Part shown: positions 42,136 to 50,246 of the stretch, in pieces
How the letters are laid out: the number at the start of each line of letters is the position of its first letter
How positions within the stretch are numbered: the first letter of the stretch is position 1
Source: Actinomycetota bacterium
GTDB taxonomy: Bacteria; Actinomycetota; Acidimicrobiia; Actinomarinales; Actinomarinaceae
Reading direction: 5' to 3'
DNA length: 59,188 nt
NCBI GenBank assembly: GCA_014384285.1
Contig: JACNGE010000015.1
Coordinates: 1-59,188, forward strand
Position numbers and translations under genes: made by a program
Notes under the pieces: model-generated
The model's database searches: none
What the model was told of the DNA's origin: nothing
What the model saw: the letters and a program-made list of their open reading frames with translations, nothing else

Positions 42136-43722
42136 ATGGTGAAAAATATATTTAAATTAAAAAACTTATACTTGTTAATTGCTGTAGTTGCCTTAGCTTA
42201 CGTAGGTTATTATTTTGGTACTCAAAATACTGAAAATACAACCTCTAATAAAACCTTAGAACTGACTACAGTTTCAATTCAAAAAGGTGACTTAGAAAAA
42301 AAAGAAGAATACAACGGAACCCTAAGACAAACTGACAGCAAGGTGTTGAATTCACCAATGTCAGGTGTCATAACATATATTCCAAAAGAGGGAACAGTAA
42401 TTAGTTTTGGAGAAGTACTTTTTGCCGTTGACAATAAACCTGTAATTTTACTTGAAGGCACGACCCCTTTTTACAGAACCCTTGACTTGAACTCTAATCC
42501 TGGACCAGATGTTTTACAGTTAGAGGAAGCACTAATTTATTTAGGATACGCCGCAGAAGATTTTGTTTCTGATGAAACTTTTGATGAGACAACATCAAAT
42601 ATGTTAAACAAACTGTACCTTGACTATAAAATTGATACAAAATCTGAAATTACCCCTGCAGAGCAAGTTGCAATTAATCTGAAAAAGACAGAAGTAGAAA
42701 ATATTGAAGAAACAATTTCAGATGGTGGAATTTCTTTAGCGCAAGTTAATGATAAGAAAAAGAAACTAGACGATGCAAGAGAAGCAGCTACTGAAGAGAG
42801 CACAGCTTGGAAAGCAGCAGATACTGCCATCAAAAACGCAGAAGAAAGCTTAACTCTATACAGAGATGAAACGAATCCTAAAACAAAAGAAAAGAAAGCA
42901 AATGGAACATTATATTCTGCTATAGAAGATTTAGAGCAAACAATTGAGGAGCAAAAAAGAATCAAAGCTCTAGAAAAAGGTAAAGATTCAGTCATTGATG
43001 CCACAGAGGCTTTAGCTATTGAGACAGCTCAAAAAGCATATGACAATGCTTTGGAAGAATACAATAAAGGAGTCGACCAAGCAGCAGAATTAGCAAAAGC
43101 AAAAGAAGAGTTAAAAGAACTAGAATTAGCTTCAAGATCAGAAACATTTAGCCCAACAAATGCTTATGCTTCCGGAACCTCAATAATTGTCGGTTCTTAT
43201 GTTAACGATGTAGGCTCAGCTGTGGTATTAAATTCACCACTTTATAATATTTCATCTATTGGAATCGAAGTAGTTTTCCAAGTTGATGCATCAGATCAAG
43301 AGACAGTTTCTCTCGGCGATAGTGTTGAGATTGAACTACCAACTGATGAGAGAGTCCTGACGGTAATTAGTTTTATAGACCAGGTCGTTACACAAACCCA
43401 GGCTGGAGAATTTATAGAGGTAACTCTAGAAGTACTAAATCCTGAAGAAATCGAAGCATATGATCAGGCTCCAGTGAAGGTATTTGTAACAACAGAAATC
43501 TCTGCGGGCGTACTTTATGTCCCTGTAAATGCTCTACTTGCTCTAGCAGAAGGTGGTTATGCGTTAGAGGTATATGAAGGAGAAGTTGAAACGGGAACCT
43601 TTAATGGTGAATCTGGCGTCGACACAAGTTATATCGCAGTTGAAATAGGCGTATTCACAGACGGATTTGTGGAAGTAAAAGGAAATATTTCAGAAGGACA
43701 AGTAGTAGTCGTACCAAGATGA
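42136..43722 (+). CDS. MacA/HlyD-like adaptor with peptidoglycan-binding domain
   Basis: The 528-residue protein has an N-terminal membrane anchor (about 10-26), a barrel-sandwich start (GTLRQTDSKVLNSPMSGVITYIP), and a peptidoglycan-binding-like insertion (NPGPDVLQLEEALIYLGY, about 116-160). A long Lys/Glu/Ala coiled-coil hairpin (about 175-335), a second lipoyl half, a beta-barrel and a C-terminal VEVKGNISEGQVVVVPR complete it. This layout is typical of Gram-positive adaptors paired with MacB. It overlaps the ATPase gene by 4 bases. It probably links the ABC permease to the cell wall. Confidence 0.9.
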   Translation: MVKNIFKLKNLYLLIAVVALAYVGYYFGTQNTENTTSNKTLELTTVSIQKGDLEKKEEYNGTLRQTDSKVLNSPMSGVITYIPKEGTVISFGEVLFAVDNKPVILLEGTTPFYRTLDLNSNPGPDVLQLEEALIYLGYAAEDFVSDETFDETTSNMLNKLYLDYKIDTKSEITPAEQVAINLKKTEVENIEETISDGGISLAQVNDKKKKLDDAREAATEESTAWKAADTAIKNAEESLTLYRDETNPKTKEKKANGTLYSAIEDLEQTIEEQKRIKALEKGKDSVIDATEALAIETAQKAYDNALEEYNKGVDQAAELAKAKEELKELELASRSETFSPTNAYASGTSIIVGSYVNDVGSAVVLNSPLYNISSIGIEVVFQVDASDQETVSLGDSVEIELPTDERVLTVISFIDQVVTQTQAGEFIEVTLEVLNPEEIEAYDQAPVKVFVTTEISAGVLYVPVNALLALAEGGYALEVYEGEVETGTFNGESGVDTSYIAVEIGVFTDGFVEVKGNISEGQVVVVPR

Positions 43723-44402
43723 AAGCCAGTACAAAAACTGTAATTTCTATAAATAACATTTCAAAAGTTTATGAAGGACCTCCACCTGTAAAAGCTCTAG
43801 ATGGTGTTTCTCTCGAAATTAAAGAGGGTGATTTGGTTTCTATAGTTGGTCAATCAGGAAGTGGAAAATCAACATTCTTAAACATGATTGGCTTATTAGA
43901 CAGTATTACAGATGGATCGATTGAGATTGAGGGAAGAGACGTATCAGAACTCTCAGATAACCAACTATCAAAATTTAGAGGAGAAAAAATTGGCTTTATT
44001 TTTCAAAGCTTTTTTCTCTTACCTGGTCTTACAGCTCAGGAAAATGTAGCAGAAGGACTTTTATACCAAGGCATTTCTAGATCGGATAGATTAGAAAAGG
44101 CTAAAAAAGTATTAAAGCAAGTAGGCCTAGGAGATAGATTGACTCATGAACCTAAGGAGCTATCTGGTGGACAGCAGCAAAGGGTTGCAATTGCCAGAGC
44201 ACTTGTTCAAGATCCTGCATTTATATTAGCTGACGAGCCAACAGGAAACTTAGACAAGGAGTCTGGAATAAATATTTTGAACATCTTAAAAGACTTAAAC
44301 AATCAAGGTAAAACTGTAATAATGATTACCCATAATCAAGAACATGCAAATACGTTCAATAAAGTAATTGAATTGGTTGATGGAAGAATAGTAAATTCAT
44401 GA
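43719..44402 (+). CDS. MacB-type ABC transporter ATPase
   Basis: The 227-residue protein has Walker A GQSGSGKST (about 43-51), Q-loop FIFQSFFLLPGLTAQEN, signature LSGGQQQR and Walker B FILADEPTGNLD with H-loop MITHNQ. It is the separate ATPase half of a MacAB-like exporter. ATG overlaps link it to the adaptor upstream and the permease downstream (4 bases each), so all three are made together. Confidence 0.95.
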   Translation: MKASTKTVISINNISKVYEGPPPVKALDGVSLEIKEGDLVSIVGQSGSGKSTFLNMIGLLDSITDGSIEIEGRDVSELSDNQLSKFRGEKIGFIFQSFFLLPGLTAQENVAEGLLYQGISRSDRLEKAKKVLKQVGLGDRLTHEPKELSGGQQQRVAIARALVQDPAFILADEPTGNLDKESGINILNILKDLNNQGKTVIMITHNQEHANTFNKVIELVDGRIVNS

Positions 44403-45583
44403 AGAGAAAAAAACTAAAAATCAGAGATCTTTTTTTTGTAGCTTTATATGGAGTGAGAGCAAGAAAAGGAAGAGCAACACTCACTTCTATAGGTATAGGT
44501 ATTGGAATAGCTGCAATAGTTGCTGTATCTGGTATTTCTGCTTCTGGAAGAGCAGATCTTCTTTCAACTCTAGAGTCTTTAGGTACAAATCTCATAAAAG
44601 CATCTCCTCAAGCAGGTTTTTTCGGGACACAAGAAGATCTTCCAAAAGGTGTTTTAGGAATGGTTGAAAGAATTGGTCCAGTTCAAGAAGTTACCTCTAC
44701 AACACAGACCGATCTTCTAGTAAGGCGAAGTAATTTTATTTCAGAGTTTGAAGGTGGTGGAATTTCAACAATTGTTACAAATGCAGAACTATTAGATGTT
44801 ATCGGAGGAAAGTTAGTTGATGGAAGGTTTATTCAGAGCGGATTATCAGATATTCCAGTAACAGTGCTAGGTAGCGTTACAGCTGAGAGACTTGGAATTA
44901 ACAATTTAACTAAACCAACAAAAATTTTAATAGAAAATGAATGGTTTGGAGTTATTGGCATACTAGAAGAATTAAAAATTCATCCAGATTTAGATCGATC
45001 AGTGTTCATTGGCTATGGTGTAGCAGAGACACTATTTGGCATAGAGGAAGAGCCTACAACTATTTATGTAAGGGCAAATCCAACATACATTGAAGACGTT
45101 GTAGAAGTACTTGCCCCATCAATGAATCCAGAAAACCCTGATCAAGTTGAAGTCACCCGTCCATCAGATGCACTCGAAGCACAACAAGCAGCAGAAGAGG
45201 CTTTTACCAACCTATTACTAGGTTTGGGATCAGTTGCCTTACTTGTTGGAGGAGTTGCAATAGCAAATGTTATGGTCATGTCTGTTCTTGAACGAAGGAT
45301 GGAAATTGGCGTAAGAAGGTCAATCGGCGCGACTAGAAGAGAAATACGATACCAGTTTCTATTGGAAAGTATTGTTTTATCGGGCATAGGAGGTCTTGTT
45401 GGAGTAGTTCTGGGTGCGGTGATAACCCTGGGTTATACTAATTACACAAATATTGTATTCTCTATACCTGTATGGCAAATATTTGGAGCAGTACTCGTAG
45501 CTTTACTAATCGGAGCAATATCTGGTGTGTATCCAGCTATAAAAGCATCAAAGATACAGCCGGCAGAAGCAGTGAGAAAGTAA
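44399..45583 (+). CDS. MacB-type ABC transporter permease
   Basis: The 394-residue permease has an N-terminal helix (about 28-48), a large extracytoplasmic MacB core domain (about 50-275), then three helices of an FtsX domain with VLERRMEIGVRRSIGATRRE between the first two, and ends PAIKASKIQPAEAVRK. It forms a tripartite system with the adaptor and ATPase. Unlike proteobacterial MacB, no TolC partner is expected in this lineage. The last Cys-repeat lipoprotein starts at or inside its 3' end. Confidence 0.94.
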   Translation: MKRKKLKIRDLFFVALYGVRARKGRATLTSIGIGIGIAAIVAVSGISASGRADLLSTLESLGTNLIKASPQAGFFGTQEDLPKGVLGMVERIGPVQEVTSTTQTDLLVRRSNFISEFEGGGISTIVTNAELLDVIGGKLVDGRFIQSGLSDIPVTVLGSVTAERLGINNLTKPTKILIENEWFGVIGILEELKIHPDLDRSVFIGYGVAETLFGIEEEPTTIYVRANPTYIEDVVEVLAPSMNPENPDQVEVTRPSDALEAQQAAEEAFTNLLLGLGSVALLVGGVAIANVMVMSVLERRMEIGVRRSIGATRREIRYQFLLESIVLSGIGGLVGVVLGAVITLGYTNYTNIVFSIPVWQIFGAVLVALLIGAISGVYPAIKASKIQPAEAVRK

Positions 45584-46101
45584 AACTCTTCTGCCTAGTA
45601 GTCGTTCTTTCAGCATGCACAATAGGCGAAGAACAATCTGAAGGTGTTGTAACAATAGATTCTACAACTGCAATTACAACCGTAGCCGAAGAGATAACTT
45701 TTGAAGAAGGGGTACTAAATTTTGCACAATGTATGAGAGAAGAAGGAATCGACTTCCCTGATCCAAGTTTTGATATTGATGGAAATCCTGAGTTTGATAA
45801 CGTAAATATTGAAAATGATACTGAATTTGAAGCAGCTTTTGATAATTGTGAAAATATCTTAAGAGAAGCTTTGCCGGAACAATTTGACCTTGATCCAGAG
45901 GTTGAGGCAGCCTTGGTTGATGCATCTTTAGAGTTTTCTCAATGCATGAGAGAACAGGGAATTGATTTTCCTGACCCTAAACCTGGTGAATTTGGCTTTT
46001 TTGCGTTTAGAGATGCCGATATTGATTTTCAGTCAGAAGAGGTCCAAGAAGCTTTTGAAATATGCCAACCTGAAAACCCTCTCGATAACCTTGACGATTA
46101 G
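45580..46101 (+). CDS. Cys-repeat lipoprotein 4 (CxRE-G...DP family), start codon unclear
   Basis: The frame encodes a good lipoprotein signal, VKLFCLVVVLSAC, followed by a Thr-rich linker and two modules: QCMREEGIDFPDP...DNCENIL and QCMREQGIDFPDP...EICQPENP. These are the closest of the four to the actinobacterial 'CMR-x-x-G...PDP' form. No ATG, GTG or TTG lies in frame just before the signal. The nearest ATG (45472) is inside the permease gene and would add 36 non-signal residues. I place a tentative GTA start at 45580, overlapping the permease TAA. Confidence 0.65.
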   Translation, partial: VKLFCLVVVLSACTIGEEQSEGVVTIDSTTAITTVAEEITFEEGVLNFAQCMREEGIDFPDPSFDIDGNPEFDNVNIENDTEFEAAFDNCENILREALPEQFDLDPEVEAALVDASLEFSQCMREQGIDFPDPKPGEFGFFAFRDADIDFQSEEVQEAFEICQPENPLDNLDD

Positions 46102-46138
46102 CTAAGTATCCATAAAAAACTAACTGAAGGTATATCAG

Positions 46139-47275
46139 CTACTTTTGTGGGTTCACAAGAAATTTACTTCCTGTTTTTTGTTTTACATAAGAATTTATAA
46201 TTTCCGGTTGAAGCATTTCTTCAAAAGATATTTCTTGAGAGTATTCACTGGCAAAAGTAGTTTTTATCTCTTTAGAAATCCTTGCTCTCATTTCTTGAAA
46301 TTTTTCCATACCTATTTTTCCAAGCATTGGGGTCAGCAACCATCCACCTAGCCCCCACGACATACCATAAGATCTTTTAAGGATTGTTGGAGAGGGATCT
46401 AATCCACCGTAAATGTAAACCTGTTTATATGTTTCAGATCCGTATCTTGAATATTCTCCAGAAGCGTTATTTGCTGCAACCTCCATTGCAGCGAGAATCT
46501 GTCCTGCTAGTTCTCCATTATTTCCTCCTCCAGTTGCATCGAAACCTAGTGTTGCTCCAGTTTCAGTTAAAGCACCAACTAAACTTTCCATAAAATCAGA
46601 TTCATTAGTATTACAAATATACTTTGCACCAATATTTTTTAATATATCAACTTGTTCTTCTTTTCTGACTATGTTGACAAGTGGGATGTTTTCACTTTTA
46701 CATACCTTTACAAGCATTTGACCCAAATTAGATGCAGCTGCAGTATGAACAATTGCAGAATGGTTTTCCATTTTCATAGTTTCAACAAAAGATAATGCAG
46801 TCATAGGGTTTACAAAAGAAGAAGCAGCTTCAGAAGGAGCAATGCCATCGTCCATCACTAAACAGTTAACAGCAGGAGCACACTTGTACTGTGAATACAT
46901 TGCCCCCCCAGCAAGCCCAACAGTTTTACCTATTAGACTTTTTGCATTAATTCCAGCATCAACCACTACACCAGCACCTTCATTTCCAACAGGCATTGAT
47001 TGACCTACTCGAGATTTCATTGACCTCATTACTGCAGGATGGACACTCATCGATGCAATCGTATTATCTCCTGATCCAGAAACTTTGATGTTTGAGACAT
47101 CTCCCCCAAAAGTTGTAAGTAAAGCTAAATCAGATGGGTTAATTGGTGCTGCATAAATCTCAATCAGCACTTCATCATCAGCAGGTGTTGGAATATCAAC
47201 CTTAGCAATTGAAATTTCAACGTTACCATCACCTGTGACCGTTGATCGTATTTCTTTTGAATGTTTATTTTGCAT
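46139..47275 (-). CDS. zinc-type alcohol dehydrogenase-like / NADPH:quinone reductase
   Basis: The 378-residue protein has a GroES-like N-terminal domain (EVLIEIYAAPINPSDLALL, and VGNEGAGVVVDAG) and a Rossmann domain (AIVHTAAASNLGQMLVKVCKSENIPLVNIVR, about residues 170-200). It lacks the Cys/His zinc ligands of true zinc alcohol dehydrogenases, so it fits the quinone/enoyl reductase branch of the MDR superfamily. An insertion with GELAGQILAAMEVAANNASGEY is unusual. The substrate is unknown. It is convergent with the Cys-repeat cluster. Confidence 0.83.
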   Translation of the reverse strand: MQNKHSKEIRSTVTGDGNVEISIAKVDIPTPADDEVLIEIYAAPINPSDLALLTTFGGDVSNIKVSGSGDNTIASMSVHPAVMRSMKSRVGQSMPVGNEGAGVVVDAGINAKSLIGKTVGLAGGAMYSQYKCAPAVNCLVMDDGIAPSEAASSFVNPMTALSFVETMKMENHSAIVHTAAASNLGQMLVKVCKSENIPLVNIVRKEEQVDILKNIGAKYICNTNESDFMESLVGALTETGATLGFDATGGGNNGELAGQILAAMEVAANNASGEYSRYGSETYKQVYIYGGLDPSPTILKRSYGMSWGLGGWLLTPMLGKIGMEKFQEMRARISKEIKTTFASEYSQEISFEEMLQPEIINSYVKQKTGSKFLVNPQK

Positions 47276-47360
47276 TACTTACTTTCTAATCTTTTTTTAA
47301 AAACAGTTGAAGTCTAGTAGATTTTTAACTACTTCTAGATCATAAATGTTTTAAGATTTA

Positions 47361-47834
47361 TCACACACCTGATTCATAATACGAGGGTGCGGTTACAGCT
47401 ATTGTTAACCAGCATTGATTTTTAGAGCCTACCGAACAATCGTCATATTGAAACACCCAAGTGACCTCAAAGTAGGAATTATTTTTAGCTAATATTTTTA
47501 TTTCGTAATGTTCATTATTTTCTGTTGCTACAGTTTTAGTAAAACTGTATTCTTTTAAATCAAGAATTGCATTGTAAGGTTCAGACAGAAGCATTTTTTC
47601 AAAGTTTTCTTTCGGGCCTGTTATTTCTTTATTATCTGGGTGCGCAAAATCCCAAATAATGTCTAAGGCTTGTTCAGGATTACTTGAATAATTTTTATAG
47701 ATATCAAGAATTTGTACCAGCACATCTTCGGAACCCTTTAAATCAGTACTAATCTCGTAACTGTCTAAAGTTGAAGTGCCTCCGTTACAAAAAGCACAAA
47801 CTAGAAATAAAGCTAGATACTTTTTAACCAACAA
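47361..47834 (-). CDS. exported DUF4864-like protein
   Basis: The product of about 157 residues has an N-terminal hydrophobic signal (YLALFLVCAFC) with a possible lipobox. The segment WDFAHPDNKEITGPKENFEKML followed by YNAILDLKEYSF resembles DUF4864, a small NTF2-like-sized domain of unknown function. The start must be TTG (47834 or the next codon), and it overlaps the stop of a 30-residue membrane ORF upstream, suggesting coupling. Confidence 0.6.
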   Translation of the reverse strand: MLVKKYLALFLVCAFCNGGTSTLDSYEISTDLKGSEDVLVQILDIYKNYSSNPEQALDIIWDFAHPDNKEITGPKENFEKMLLSEPYNAILDLKEYSFTKTVATENNEHYEIKILAKNNSYFEVTWVFQYDDCSVGSKNQCWLTIAVTAPSYYESGV

Positions 47835-47916
47835 TAGTTGAAACTACTAGATACAGATGTAAAACAAAAGCCACAGCTAAAAAGCCCCAAAAAGTCTTTT
47901 TTTCAGTTTTACTCAT
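47824..47916 (-). CDS. 30-residue single-helix membrane protein
   Basis: This short ORF encodes MSKTEKKTFWGFLAVAFVLH and then LYLVVSTIVG, a charged N-terminus plus one membrane helix. Its stop overlaps the TTG start of the DUF4864-like gene in another frame, so it may serve as a leader for it. The ribosome site is weak (GAGTGC region). Evidence is moderate only. Confidence 0.4.
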   Translation of the reverse strand: MSKTEKKTFWGFLAVAFVLHLYLVVSTIVG

Positions 47917-47958
47917 AATCGCACTCTAGTGTCTTTTGTAAACTTACCTAAATCGAGG

Positions 47959-48117
47959 CTATTCGTTATTTGCTTTTTCGTACGCTTGACTATAAAGAAT
48001 TATAGTCGGTGCCCATAAACCCACATAAATTGCTAATTGTGGATCTTCTAAAAAGACGTAAATCACTACAGATGCAATTACTGATACAATACTTGCATAT
48101 AAACCTAGTTTTATCAT
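47959..48117 (-). CDS. 52-residue two-helix membrane protein
   Basis: ATG 48117 is preceded by AAAGG. The product MIKLGLYASIVSVIASVVIY... has two helices joined by FLEDPQLAIYVGLWAPTIIL, and a charged tail EKANNE. The DP...VGLWAPTIL pattern is one I recall from small conserved bacterial membrane proteins of unknown function. It is divergent from the 44-residue ORF at 48170. Confidence 0.6.
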   Translation of the reverse strand: MIKLGLYASIVSVIASVVIYVFLEDPQLAIYVGLWAPTIILYSQAYEKANNE

Positions 48118-48169
48118 AACTTAACCTTTCTGAGCTTAGTATACCTGCTAGTTTTGTTAACATTGAATT

Positions 48170-48304
48170 ATGATTGAGACAATAACTTCAAATCCATTCT
48201 TAATAATTCTAATATTTCCAGTTGTAACCTTAACAATCTTCGTTGTTGGGATTATTAGAATAGATGTTCAAAATTTCAGCAGTAGAGATACCGAAGAAGA
48301 ATAA
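48170..48304 (+). CDS. 44-residue single-helix membrane protein
   Basis: ATG 48170 opens MIETITSNPFLIILIFPVVT with one long hydrophobic helix (about 9-29), then a polar tail IRIDVQNFSSRDTEEE. No strong ribosome-binding site is seen. It lies upstream of the 48336 gene on the same strand. Real coding status is plausible from the clean membrane/tail layout but unproven. Confidence 0.45.
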   Translation: MIETITSNPFLIILIFPVVTLTIFVVGIIRIDVQNFSSRDTEEE

Positions 48305-48335
48305 AGTGTCTCACAGGCCTGCTTAAATTTAGTAT

Positions 48336-48836
48336 ATGGATCAGGCAAAGCTAGAAAAATTCTCTGAAAAAGAGCTTTTTGATCTACAAAATAATATCTC
48401 TGAAATAATCAAGAAACGAAACCTAGAAAAAGGAGATGTCGAGGCAATCATTGATCAAGCGTTTAACACGGGTTTTCCTAAGTTTGATAGCGTTGGATTA
48501 AACCCCTGGGTAGAAGGAAGTCTTTTAGTTTGTCCAGGCGCAAGAATTGATAAAACTCAGACTAAGCATATATGCAAGTTTGTTGTTGTAGATGATGAAT
48601 GGTCTTGGGAGTCCCAACACATGGTCAGCGATGTGATTAGAAGAGATCAGTCTTCAAAGCATTTTAAGCAACATTCAATAACATTAATATCTCCTTTTGA
48701 GGGACTGGTAGTACAAGTAATCTCACAAAAATCTCAACAAGGAAAACATTTAGTTGATGGAATAGAGTCTTTTATTTTTGAAAACGGAAAACTGACAAAA
48801 ACTATGACTAAAACGTCAAGATCTAGAGATCATTAA
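48336..48836 (+). CDS. hypothetical protein, 166 residues
   Basis: I do not recognise this protein. The N-terminal 50 residues form Lys/Glu-rich helices (KLEKFSEKELFDLQNNISEIIKK). The middle is a beta-rich domain with NPWVEGSLLVCPGARIDKTQ, FVVVDDEWSWESQHMVSD and LISPFEGLVVQVISQK. No signal peptide or membrane helix is present, so it is probably cytosolic. Its stop overlaps the stop of the convergent mgtE gene by 4 bases. Confidence 0.7.
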   Translation: MDQAKLEKFSEKELFDLQNNISEIIKKRNLEKGDVEAIIDQAFNTGFPKFDSVGLNPWVEGSLLVCPGARIDKTQTKHICKFVVVDDEWSWESQHMVSDVIRRDQSSKHFKQHSITLISPFEGLVVQVISQKSQQGKHLVDGIESFIFENGKLTKTMTKTSRSRDH

Positions 48837-50203
48837 ATTAAGAGTAGAGCAATTCCTAAAAACCCTGCAAACCCAACAATGTCTGTAATAAGTGTAAGAA
48901 AAATATTTGATGCAAGTGCAGGGTCGAAACCCAGTTTTTTTAAAATTAAAGGTATAGAAGAACCAAAAAGGTTTCCTATAAAAATATTTCCAAAAACAGA
49001 AATGCTTAGTGCAAGTGAGTAGCTGTTTAATCCAGAAACAGTCAATAAAATAAATGAGAATAGCCCAATAAAAATACCATTAATTATGCCAATGAGAGAT
49101 TGTTTTCCTATCACCTCCATAACCCTCGCATCTGAAATATCATTTCTAGCTAGTGCCCTAATCACTATTGCTAAAGACTGTGCACCTGAGTTACCTCCCA
49201 CTAAAGCCACAACAGGCATCAATGCTGCCAGGAGGGCATCATTAGCTATAGTTTCATCGAACTGTGCAATAAGCCAGGAAACTATAAACGCAAGTCCCAT
49301 ATTTACAGCAATCCAAGGCAGCCTAAGTTTTATTGATTTTTGCAAAGGGGTAAAAATTGTTTCTTCTGCACCAGCGCCAAAAGACTGTGAAAAGTCTTCA
49401 GCTATTTCTGTCTGAATGACATCCAAAGCTGTACTAATTGTTGCTTGTCCTATCAGCTTATTATTTTTATCTACTACCGGCAATGCAAGAAGTTCGTACT
49501 GTTTTATTAATCTTGCTGCCTCCTCTTGATCAGATGAAGGGTTTATATATATTGGATTACAGATCATAACATTTTCAATGAGCTCACTTTCATTAGCAAA
49601 AACGATCTCTCTAAAAGAAACAACACCAGAAAGAATATTGTTCTTATCAACCGAGTAAACATAAACAATATCTTCGACACTTGTATGTAAACTTTTTAAC
49701 TCCTCTAATGCTTCTTTAACTGTTAGACCGGTAGAAATTTTAGCTACTTCCTCAGACATCAATCTTCCCACCGAGTTTCTTGGGTAAGCAAGTCTTTTAT
49801 TAATAACTAACTTTGTAGACTTATTTAGAATTTCCAATAAATCTTCGGCTTCATCAACGGTACTTCTTTCAAATACGTCAACAACATCTTCTGTGTCCAT
49901 CTCACTAAAAATTTGCTCAACAATATCACTACTTAAATTTTGAACAATTTCTATTATTGCTCTTGGCCTTAAAGATTCAAAAATTTTAATGGATATATCT
50001 ACAGGTAGAGATAAAAGAAGACCTCCTGCTTCTTCAGGTTCGAACTCTTCTAATGTATCTGCTGAGTCAAATGGATCATTTTTAGCTATCTCATTCCAAG
50101 CGTCGTTATTATTAGAAAGAAATTTAAAAGCAAGAGAAGGGTTTTTTCTTGAAAGCTTCCTTAATTCTTCCCCATTCTTCGGTGTCTTCATTTCATTTTC
50201 CAT
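48833..50203 (-). CDS. mgtE: MgtE magnesium channel/transporter
   Basis: The 456-residue protein has an N-terminal superhelical domain with the FEPEEAGGLLLSLPVD and MDTEDVVDVFERSTVDEAEDLL repeats, two CBS domains (SEEVAKISTGLTVKEALEEL, MICNPIYINPSSDQEEA) and five C-terminal helices including MPVVALVGGNSGAQSLAIVIR, the ion-path segment. The cytosolic domains close the channel at high Mg2+. Length and order are normal. Confidence 0.95.
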   Translation of the reverse strand: MENEMKTPKNGEELRKLSRKNPSLAFKFLSNNNDAWNEIAKNDPFDSADTLEEFEPEEAGGLLLSLPVDISIKIFESLRPRAIIEIVQNLSSDIVEQIFSEMDTEDVVDVFERSTVDEAEDLLEILNKSTKLVINKRLAYPRNSVGRLMSEEVAKISTGLTVKEALEELKSLHTSVEDIVYVYSVDKNNILSGVVSFREIVFANESELIENVMICNPIYINPSSDQEEAARLIKQYELLALPVVDKNNKLIGQATISTALDVIQTEIAEDFSQSFGAGAEETIFTPLQKSIKLRLPWIAVNMGLAFIVSWLIAQFDETIANDALLAALMPVVALVGGNSGAQSLAIVIRALARNDISDARVMEVIGKQSLIGIINGIFIGLFSFILLTVSGLNSYSLALSISVFGNIFIGNLFGSSIPLILKKLGFDPALASNIFLTLITDIVGFAGFLGIALLLI

Positions 50204-50246
50204 GAATCCTCATTACTTTTTCATTTACACAAGAGAGACTAAAAAA

